In this document: positions 45,357 to 57,300 of the stretch, piece by piece
How the letters are laid out: each line of letters begins with the position of its first letter
How positions within the stretch are numbered: position 1 is the first letter of the stretch
NCBI GenBank assembly: GCA_025024175.1
Contig: QCXZ01000001.1
Coordinates: 2,976,001-3,040,000 of the forward strand
Length of the DNA: 64,000 bases
Reading direction: 5' to 3'
Origin: Rhyzopertha dominica
Taxonomy: Eukaryota > Arthropoda > Insecta > Coleoptera > Bostrichidae
Notes under the pieces: generated by a model
Told to the model about the DNA's origin: nothing
Seen by the model: only the letters and a program-made list of their open reading frames with translations
Database searches by the model: none
Position numbers and translations under genes: made by a program

Positions 45357-48300
45357 CTGAAAAAAAATGCATACTTGAGAAATACCTTCCTTAAGCTATG
45401 TCATCTTGTATTGCCTGTTCAATGCAAGACTAAGAAACGTCGCACAGAGGAGTATTTGTATTGAAAAACTGGTCATAAGTCAGTAACTAAAAATGTCGAG
45501 TGCAAAAATAAAAGTTGTTAATCCTGGAACAATAATAAATACAAGGGAGAAGCCCGTGAATATTTTGAATGTTTTTGGTTGTAGGTGGCGGTGCAACTTG
45601 TCCGAAGTTGACAATCGCGCGCGGCAAGTTTATTTGTTGTTATCATTTCGTGTCAACATACACTTCAATGAGTGAATTAGTAAATCTGTAACGAACTTTA
45701 CTAAATTTCGTAAAATGGATTGTTTGGATGTGTATTACATAATGTAATAATCTTTTTTGTCAGTTTATTCTTTCATACAGAAATGGAATTTTTTGGAAAG
45801 TCCAAAATTTTCGGTAACGTTTTGTTGACAGACTTATAACTTACTTTTTTTTATAGTTCTGATTTCTATTGGACAGTAGTTTTTGTATTAGAAAACAGAA
45901 AAAAAGATCGTAGTTTTAAACTTGAAATGCGGTAGCTGCAAATATTTGCGAATTTGAATTTTGAGAGTATTTACATACTGATTTCTAAAATAAGTACATG
46001 GTAAATACAAAGTTCAGGAACAGTTCAAAAATCCGTTATTTGGAAATTTGGGATGGATATGAAGTGGAAAGCAAATAATAATAAAATTTATTTTTTTTCA
46101 CATTTCCTGTTTAACTGGAAATACGCGCCTACTTCATTTTTTAAATTATTACTTCTTTTGGCGCACCTGGTAACTATTGAAATGAATGGATGGGTCCCTA
46201 AACTGCCTTAGTACGTGGATTTAGGGACTTTTAGAAATAACCATATTTTGGTGAACAATGTTTTATGTTGTCTTGACAGAAAATTTGTTAATTTTTGTGT
46301 TTCTTTTAATGCAGATTGCAACACTACATCTAAAAATTATAGATGTATTTGTTTGATGGCAAGACAGCAATTGTCAATACTTAATATCAATCTGGCCAGT
46401 TTTATCTTCTTAAGTTTTTTCGAAATTCAGGAGGTCCAAATCAGTAAGTATACTTGTATTCAGCTGAATCGGAGACGAAATAATTTTAAGGTCAAAAAAG
46501 AACAAGGGGTAGTTAGCCTTGGATGTTTTGCGATTTTTGACAAAAATAGATTTAGCTCAAAATCGACGTACAGATGTATTTTGAACTGCAGAATTCAAAA
46601 ATGTACTCTAAAATGAGTTAGGACTGCGGCCGGCCTAAATAATGACACTTTCCGAGCGAATCGTTGTAGCTAGCGACCAACTGAGGCCATTCCGAAATTC
46701 AGGAGGTCCAAATCAGTAAGTATACTTGCATTCAGCTGAATCCAAGACGAAAAAATTTTAAGGTCAAAAAAGAACAAAGGGGTTAGCCTTGGATGTTTTG
46801 TGATTTTCGACAAAAAATAGATTTAGCTCAAAATCGACGTACAAATGTATTTAGAGCTGCAGATTTCAAAAATGTGCTCTAAAATGAGCTAGGACTGCGG
46901 GCGGCCTAAATAAGGACACTTTCCGAGCGAACCATTGTAGCTAGCGACCAACTGAGGCCATTCCGAAATTCAGGAGGTCCAAATCAGTAAGTATACTTGC
47001 ATTCAGCTGAATCCGAGACGAAAAAATTTTAAGGTCAAAAAAGAACAAAGGGGTTAGCCTTGGATGTTTTGTGATTCCCGACAAAAAATAGATTTAGCTC
47101 AAAATCGACGTACAGATGTATTTAGAGCTGCAGATTTCAAAAATGTGCTCTAAAATGAGCTAGGACTGCGGGCGGTCTAAATAAGGACACTTTCCGAGCG
47201 AACCGTTGTAGCTAGCGACCAACTGAGGCCATTCCGAAATTCACGAGGTCCAAATCAGTAAGTATACTTGTATTCAGCTGAATCGGGAGACGAAAAAATT
47301 TTAAGGTCAAAAAAGAACATCGGGGTTATTAGCCTTGGATGTTTTGTGATCTTTGACAAAAAATAGATATAGCTCAAAATCGACGTACATATGTATTTTG
47401 AACTGCACATTTAAAAAATGTGCTCTAAAATGAGCTAGGACTGCGGGCGGNCCAAATAAGGACACTTTCCGAGCGAACCGTTGTAGCTAGCGACCAACTG
47501 AGACCATTCCGAAATTCAGGAGGTCCAAATCAGTAAGTATACTTGTATTCAGCTGAATCGGAGACCAAAAAATTTTAAGGTCAAAAAAGAACAAAGGGGT
47601 TAGCCTTGGATGTTTTGTGATTTTCTGACAAAAAATAGATTTTGGTCAAAATCGACATACATATGTATTTTGAACTGCAGATTTCAAAAATGTGCTCTAA
47701 AATGAGCTAGGACTGCAGGCGGCCTAAATAAGGACACTTCCTGAGCGAACCGTTGTAGCTAGCGACCAACTGAGACCATTCCGAAATTCAGGAGGTCCAA
47801 ATCAGTAAGTATACTTGTATTCAGCTGAATCGGAGACGAAAAAATTTTAAGGTCAAAAAAGAACAAAGGCCTTGGATGTTTTGTGATTTTCGACAAAAAA
47901 TAGATTTAGCTCAAAATCGACGTACAGATGTATTTTGAACTGCAGATTTCAAAAATGTGCTCTAAAATGAGCTAGGACTGCGGGCGGCCCAAATAAGGAC
48001 ACTTTCCGAGCGAACCGTTGTAGCTAGCGACCAACTGAGACCATTCCGAAATTCAGGAGGTCCAAATCAGTAAGTATACTTGTATTCAGCTGAATCGGAG
48101 ACCAAAAAATTTTAAGGTCAAAAAAGAACAAAGGCCTTGGATGTTTTGTGATTTTCGACAAAAAATAGATTTAGCTCAAAATCGACGTACAGATGTATTT
48201 TGAACTGCAGATTTCAAAAATGTGCTCTAAAATGAGCTAGGACTGCGGGCGGCCTAAATAAGGACACTTTCCGAGCGAACCGTTGTAGCTAGCGACCAAC

Positions 48301-51300
48301 TGAGACCATTCCGAAATTCAGGAGGTCCAAATCAGTAAGTATACTTGTATTCAGCTGAATCGGAGACGAAAAAATTTTAAGGTCAAAAAAGAACAAAGGG
48401 GTTAGCCTTGGATGTTTTGTGATTTTTGACAAAAAATAGATTTAGTTCAAAATCGACGTACATATGTATTTTGAACTGCAGATTTCAAAAATGTGCTCTA
48501 AAATGAGCTAGGACTGCAGGCGGCCTAAATAAGGACACTTCCTGAGCGAACCGTTGTAGCTAGCGACCAACTGAGACCATTCCGAAATTCAGGAGGTCCA
48601 AATCAGTAAGTATACTTGTATTCAGCTGAATCGGAGACGAAAAAATTTTAAGGTCAAAAAAGAACAAAGGCCTTGGATGTTTTGTGATTTTCGACAAAAA
48701 ATAGATTTAGCTCAAAATCGACGTACAGATGTATTTTGAACTGCAGATTTCAAAAATGTGCTCTAAAATGAGCTAGGACTGCGGGCGGCCTAAATAAGGA
48801 CACTTTCCGAGCGAACCGTTGTAGCTAGCGACCAACTGAGACCATTCCGAAATTCAGGAGGTCCAAATCAGTAAGTATACTTGTATTCAGCTGAATCGGA
48901 GACCAAAAAATTTTAAGGTCAAAAAAGAACAAAGGGGTTAGCCTTGGATGTTTTGTGATTTTCTGACAAAAAATAGATTTTGGTCAAAATCGACGTACAT
49001 ATGTATTTTGAACTGCAGATTTCAAAAATGTGCTCTAAAATGAGCTAGGACTGCAGGCGGCCTAAATAAGGACACTTCCTGAGCGAACCGTTGTAGCTAG
49101 CGACCAACTGAGACCATTCCGAAATTCAGGAGGTCCAAATCAGTAAGTATACTTGTATTCAGCTGAATCGGAGACGAAAAAATTTTAAGGTCAAAAAAGA
49201 ACAAAGGGGTTAGCCTTGGATGTTTTGTGATTTTCGACAAAAAATAGATTTAGCTCAAAATCGACGTACAGATGTATTTTGAACTGCAGATTTCAAAATG
49301 TGCTCTAAAATGAGCTAGGACTGCGGGCGGCCCAAATAAGGACACTTTCCGAGCGAACCGTTGTAGCTAGCGACCAACTGAGACCATTCCGAAATTCAGG
49401 AGGTCCAAATCAGTAAGTATACTTGTATTCAGCTGAATCGGAGACCAAAAAATTTTAAGGTCAAAAAAGAACAAAGGGGTTAGCCTTGGATGTTTTGTGA
49501 TTTTTTGACTAAAAATAGATTTTGGTCAAAATCGACGTACATATGTATTTTGAACTGCAGATTTCAAAAATGTGCTCTAAAATGAGCTAGGACTGCAGGC
49601 GGCCTAAATAAGGACACTTCCTGAGCGAACCGTTGTAGCTAGCGACCAACTGAGACCATTCCGAAATTCAGGAGGTCCAAATCAGTAAGTATACTTGTAT
49701 TCAGCTGAATCGGAGACGAAAAAATTTTAAGGTCAAAAAAGAACAAAGGCCTTGGATGTTTTGTGATTTTCGACAAAAAATAGATTTAGCTCAAAATCGA
49801 CGTACAGATGTATTTTGAACTGCAGATTTCAAAAATGTGCTCTAAAATGAGCTAGGACTGCGGGCGGCCCAAATAAGGACACTTTCCGAGCGAACCGTTG
49901 TAGCTAGCGACCAACTGAGACCATTCCGAAATTCAGGAGGTCCAAATCAGTAAGTATACTTGTATTCAGCTGAATCGGAGACCAAAAAATTTTAAGGTCA
50001 AAAAAGAACAAAGGGGTTAGCCTTGGATGTTTTGTGATTTGTTGACAAAAAATAGATTTTGGTCAAAATCGACGTACATATGTATTTTGAACTGCAGATT
50101 TCAAAAATGTGCTCTAAAATGAGCTAGGACTGCAGGCGGCCTAAATAAGGACACTTCCTGAGCGAACCGTTGTAGCTAGCGACCAACTGAGACCATTCCG
50201 AAATTCAGGAGGTCCAAATCAGTAAGTATACTTGTATTCAGCTGAATCGGAGACGAAAAAATTTTAAGGTCAAAAAAGAACAAAGGCCTTGGATGTTTTG
50301 TGATTTTCGACAAAAAATAGATTTAGCTCAAAATCGACGTACAGATGTATTTTGAACTGCAGATTTCAAAAATGTGCTCTAAAATGAGCTAGGACTGCGG
50401 GCGGCCTAAATAAGGACACCTTCCGAGCGAACCGTTGTAGCTAGCGACCAACTGAGACCATTCCGAAATTCAGGAGGTCCAAATCAGTAAGTATACTTGT
50501 ATTCAGCTGAATCGGAGACGAAAAAATTTTAAGGTCAAAAAAGAACAAAGGCCTTGGATGTTTTGTGATTTTCGACAAAAAATAGATTTAGCTCAAAATC
50601 GACGTACAGATGTATTTAGAGCTGCAGATTTCAAAAATGTGCTCTAAAATGAGCTAGGTGTTACAGATGGCTATAAAAATCTGTCCTAGTGACAAGAAGT
50701 TTGTGTTTTTCATCACTATAGGAGAGGACGGTGGTTAAAAAGGATTTGACACATTATACATTTTCTCATTTACTTTTTGTTAATTTTAAGGTACAAGTTC
50801 AAGGGTACGAACAACCGCAAACGATAAAATACTGCTTATTGAACTGATGGTATCGTATTGTTTGCTAAAATATCACCACAAGATATTGAGTATCGGTGGA
50901 CAAAATAACGGTACCATAAGAAATATTGGATCGCATCGCACATCCCTACCATCTAACAGTTTTTAAATGTTTTCTTTTTGGTTGGTAATATACTGCAGCC
51001 TTTTCTACAAAAGATTGCTTGGGATTAAATTTTAGTTGTACTTCCAACAATTTTCAATGTTCAGTTTATTCCTAAAATCCGCTTCTTTAGAATACAAATA
51101 TAAGTTATTGGGATACTGCCACTAAGGCGATCCATTGTCTTAATAAATGAAGGCCAGCATCCAACACAATTAGATTAAGATAAGTATTACTGCTGAATTA
51201 TTATAGAAAGTTAATATTCATTGTTTCTAAGCAATGGGCGAAAGTTCATCTAGTGTATTAATTTCTTAACACTTATTGGTAGGTGGCAGATCATAGAAAA

Positions 51301-54300
51301 ATAAAAGCAATGACATGTTGACATGTAAAACATTTTCCTGGTCACTGTAATACATGAATTTTAAATTCAATTATATATTAAATGCGAAAGTAGATGTAAT
51401 GAAATATGTTAGCAACAAACTTATATGATGAAAAAGTCAGCGGCTTTTAAGCGAACTACTTCCTCAAGGGAAGTGTCCTGTACTATTTTTTTCTGTTATA
51501 TATTGTCTATATCGTACTATTTGATTTGAAGACATCATAAAGTGATCAGTTATTTAATATCATTGTCACTAGTAAATTTACTGTATTAGTAGCATGTAAG
51601 CAGTCGAAAATAAAAAAAATTGCGGATTTGTATTTGTTCTTTATTGACTATGAATAACTCCACGATCTTTGCTATCTGTGATGCTATATAAATGGCCCTC
51701 TATAGAAAGAGCTTTCAATGTCACCCATAAATGGCAGTAACTTACAACACGACAGGAGGACATGACTTAGGAATATTTAATATAAGTTTTCAATGTGCTT
51801 TTTGCACTTACAACACGGAATAGTTAGGTGCTCAGTTTTCTAAATTAAGTACTATTTCACAAATTTTTGAACTTATTTTAATTTGAGGTTGGGTAAGTTC
51901 GCTACTTAACATTCAATTTGATGAAATTTAAGGTCGCTGAGAGCAGACAAACAACAAGCCTACATACGTATATTATTTTGGTTTAAGAAATCTTAAATAT
52001 TGCAAGGATTATTCAGGATACGTTAAAAACTTGGGAAGATCCAATTAATTAAGATAATTATCATTACCTTATATTTCCAGGCGTGCAAGTACATTATCAG
52101 GTCCTGGGGCTTTGGGTCTCTGTATCGAACTTTACACTCATAACAATGCTTGTCCACTGTCATTTTGTCTGGATTAAAACTGAAGTCGGGGGCTTCGTGA
52201 CCCGTCTGCGTAGCAACTGTAACCTTCGAGTCAACGCTGGACCTACTGGATGTCAGTGTTGAGAGGCTCAGATGGTGCGAGGATGTTTCACAGGCTGGGC
52301 TTGTAGCACTTTCACAGCTTTCTTCGCACGGTGACGGTTCTCTAGACACTGGATCGGAGTCGTCGTCTCCCAATACACGATCTTGATAGAAAGAGCAAAA
52401 ATAAAGGTAACGTTACGAAGCATGAAGATAATAAATTTACCTTTCGGGACGAGAGCTGCTACTAATGAATCGTCCAAATCACCTTTCCTAGGGTTGAACA
52501 TAGACAACTCACTATCACCGTCCATTCCCAGCCAGTTTTCTGCATTGTGTATGTGAATAAGGTCGCGGACGAGTTCCTCGTCTGTTTTTCCACCCAGATC
52601 ACCACCCTTGCCCTTCATAGGACCAAACACTTCGTGGTTATACAGTGGATCATTTACAACCGGATACCCTGAAAAACAAAGTACAATAGCATCGTTCTTA
52701 TAATAGTGGGGTTCGTGTCTTACCTAAATACTGAAGATGTACCCTGATTTGGTGCATTCGGCCAGTTTTTGGTTTGCACGATACAATGCTGGTTTTTCCA
52801 TTGTATCCCAGTTTCTGGAAGATTGTTATGCAATCTTTACCCTTCGGGGACACCTTACAAACACCTATTTTGTAACTGACTACTTCTATGGGTTCCTTGC
52901 ATTCCACTATCCCACTGCAATAAGAAGCAGGCGATTTGATAATTTGAACTTTCGAGTACATACTTGAAATTAAGTAACTGCACCATGGAATTCTCTATTT
53001 TGCATGCAGTTCTGTTAAATAGGAATAAATTCATAATAAACTTTACCTTCTACAGAATATTTTTTAGTGAAATTGGTTATGTGAAACTGCAGGTCTATGC
53101 TATGGTGTCTGCACTATATCCAACCACAGACAAATCTGTTTCGCTATCGTTATAGATTGCCAGTGAAGTTTAGGTCTAATGCAGACCCAATTGGTATTGG
53201 CTACATACTAAAGGTGTGATATGAATGAATTTGTTAAATTTATTCAAAAAGGTAAAGCATAAAGCAAATTATTCAAATATGAGCTATACAAGTATGAAAC
53301 GAAACATCTTTCTTAAGACTATTATACGTACTACTCTATATGGTTTATGCAGGATAAAATCCGTATTTTTCACCATATCGATTTGAGATTTCTTATCTGA
53401 GCGCTTAAATTATTTCTCTCGGGAGTTGTCATCGTACTTTTTCGAAATTCACACTGACTTTTGCCGAAAAAAATAAAAGGGTGCAAGAAAAAAATTGAGA
53501 TTAAAACAAACAAAAAATAAAGACGAGAGCACCAGAGAAACTTTAATTTTGATACGCAAAACATTTGTTCTTTTCTTTATCGCAGCAAAAATAATGAATT
53601 TTTGTTGCATCAAATTTGAACAATTTTAGTACCGAGGGAGTTAACCTTTAATGCTTTTCGGGGCGGAGCTTCGCGCTCGTAAACTATGCAGATGTACCCC
53701 TGGTTGCAATCCTTTTATAATTTGCAAATGGATCATTGTGGTCGTAAATTATCTGTATTTATTGTCTCTTTTGTTTTTATCACTAGGGAAATCTTAGATG
53801 CTATTCGAACGTTTTAGTTTTGAAAACACACGCGGAAAGAGTACTTTTGCTTTTTTTTGCATCAATTGTGCAAAAGCAGAGAACAGTCCCAGTGCAGAGC
53901 ACAGTTGCACAAAAAATTGGAAAGGAATATCTGCTTGAATGGAATCAGATATAATTGCTGAAAGTTTCAAAGTATTGATATGCACGGATTGAAGTATGTA
54001 AAACTGGTAGGTGACAGCGACAGACTTCTGACCGCAAAACTAGTGCGCCAAATGCACAAACCATCTGCTGAGAAACTGTCACAGAATTGCATCAAGTGGC
54101 AAAAAGTCGTTTACGTTCTACAAAAAATAAGGTTTACCTGTGAAGCTGCGGAAAAGTTTGAAATCTAACATAGAGCGAATGAGAGGAGTAATAAAGAAAG
54201 CCCTAAATTTCAGGAAAACAGAGGATGTTTCGTTTGATGAACAATTGGCAGGATTATCTAGAGACACTGAAAATTGTCCAAGGCATGTATTTGGTGATCA

Positions 54301-57300
54301 TAAAAATTGTGGAAATTACTTTTATACTGAACCAAAACCAAACGAGGAGAACTTCATTTCTGATATGGACGAATGTGGTTTGCTTGGCGATTAACTTACA
54401 TGCTGTAAAAGATTAGTGCAAAATGTTAATAATCTTTTATTAAACATGACTAGCAACGCAACAGGGACAAATAATTCATCAAAAAATTGTCAAACGAACC
54501 CCCGGAAAATTTACAAAAAAAAAGATATGAACCACATTCCTAAGCGTAAACGAGATAAAGCTTGTAGAAGACTTTTCGCAGACGATCAACCACAAAAAAA
54601 AGAAAAACAAATCCATTGGTCCCGATTCAGATCATGGCCAAGTCAACAGTGAATCTGATGAAGAAGATGTCATCAATGATTACTGTAAAGTACAGCAAAT
54701 GGGAGAACTGCTTCCAAAAACTTCAACAGGACTTGATGAAATATAAAAAGATAGCATAGGTCAATCTGCTAATCCGAGGTGGTTCCAAGAACGATCATAT
54801 AGATTAACTGCTTCCAACGTTGGTCGTGTATTATTTCGCCGGAATCCCAATACCTATGACATTCTTGCTAAAAGTTTTTTCATCTCCCTTCAAAGGCAAT
54901 AATTATAGGCGTCGGGGCAGTGATAATGAAAACTTGGCAAAAAAATGAAACTTTAACTGGATTTAAAATTAAAAACTCTGGTTTATTTGTGCACTGCAAT
55001 CGCCAATTTCTTGCTGCCAGTCCAATCAATGACACTGCCATTATAGAAATTAAATATCCTAGCTCCATAATAGTATCAAACATTACTGTATAAATATATT
55101 AACGGTAATTGTCATTTTTATACATTACTTTACAGAAACAAAAATAATTTTTTTTATGATTTTGAGTTTACATTTTAACCGGCTTCTCTCTTTATGTACA
55201 TAAAAAACGGCGATTAGTATTATAAATTGTAAAAATTCACGTTTCTGAGTTTTTCAAATATATTCACAAACAAAATCTATCTTGATTGTATTTTATAATA
55301 AAACATACAATTACCTGCTTTACTTTTTTAAATTTTGATAAAAGTTTTTATTCATTAAAAAAGTTTCACTTGGGGGTAAAGTGTACAAGTCAGAGTTGTA
55401 AGAATGTTTAAATTTACTTGGTGTAAAATTAATTACAAGTAATTCAATTGAATTAAAAAAAGAGTTTCACCAGAAAAAGTAACTTTTACCCAAATGACAA
55501 ATTACCGTGCTCATAAACAGTTGGTCTGTGTGCAATATGCTGTTAATACTAGAGTGACAGGTTAGGGGTCATAACTTATGTCGCAGATCAGTAATGCAGC
55601 TGCAATATAGTGACAGGCTTTGTCACGTCCACGTGGACTACTTATCTTACCGCCCTAAAAATTTTACTTGGCCCAAAACGTATGAACAGCCTTATGTTCT
55701 GTTACTTTTGAAAATATAATTGCAAGCGTTTGAATTATCTAATTTAATAATAATTGTAGTTCTATATGTTATCTTGTTCTAACCATTTCCCCTGCCTTTA
55801 TTGTTATTTAACAAAGGTTCGTCCCAACATTTGAGCATTTTTTATTTTTTATTGAATTACAAACACTGGAATCTGCTATCAGATTTATTTGGAAATAAAG
55901 AAATTTCAAGCTAAGTATTTTTCTGTCACTTTTGGGAATCGTACTAAAAAAATGACGCCAAAATTATATCAAAGTTAATGACGGTTTCGACTAATTGGGC
56001 CCCTTAAACCTGGACAAATTTAAATTCGAATCTCCCGCTTTGCTGTAGTTTCTTGTTGGCTTTCATGAAAGCCATATATGTCCAGTATACAGTCATATTT
56101 AGTCTATAGTCTCGAATTACTATTAAATATCTGAATATTGAATTAGACGGCGCCATTTCAGTAATTATTAAGAAAGAACACAACAGTTTTTGACGATTGT
56201 TTGAATTGCTTGACTTTTATTGTATTGAGGTTGCTCACTTCTTTAGGAAGTTATTTTAGAAAATCAGTGTTTTCGCTTTCTTACATTATCTATTAATAAA
56301 ACATATACTTACTCTGGGAATTCCCCCTCCACTCTACACACGTACTCCTTTTGTACGAGTCTATTTCTAATTTGGTGTTCCATCTGCTTCGCCTTCTTGG
56401 GCGATCTCCCGAACAGCAGAATTCCGCTAGTCAATCGATCCAGTCGATGGATCGTCCGCAGGTTTTTCAAGTTGTACTCTTTGGCAAGTATGAAGACGAC
56501 GGTGTTGTGCCTGTACCTCCCGCAGGGATGCACCTTTAAATTAAACAGACTCACTTAGTGCTGCTCGTTTGCTGCGACGTTCATTAATTTTAATCTTAAG
56601 AAATCCACCTACCTGGAAAATTAGCATGTGTAGTAAAGAAGCCGGAATACATAGAGGCGGATTACAAAGGGACATCAAAGGAAATTATTTCATCAAGACA
56701 TTCAAAGAGCATGCAAGTTGTCTAGTGTTATCTTAGGAATAGTACGCACACAGACGGGGTTAAGTGGTAAAGTACACACTGCTTTGTATTTATTTAAGTG
56801 CCCACCTTCAGAAGGCATTTTAAATTATAAATTTTATCCTGTGTGTCAAACCAGACGTGGAGACAGGTTACGTTTTTGCACCCAATCAGCCATTGCGTGT
56901 GGAAGTTGTCTACGATATATTATTTAAACTGATGATCCACGCCAGATGGTCAATGGTTTCGCTAATTTTTTTCTGATGTCTACTGCCGGCAATATAAATG
57001 GTTCAAATTTAAGGAATGCCCAGACTTATACGCATTTTAACAAATTTTCTGAATCCGATGTTCAAAAATCTATATTCAAATTAAAAAATGGAATGATCTG
57101 TGGAGATGATCAGATACCTAGCTTTCTAATCTCTTTTCTTATCTCACCTTTAAGGTATTTGTTTGATCTTATATTATCTACAGCTTCATTTCCCGATATT
57201 TGGAAAGATACAAAAGCGTATCCTGTTTTAAAGAGAGAGGCAATCCCTCTGAACTAAAAAAGTGCTTTGAATAGATTGCCTCTTAATACTGACAAGTGTA

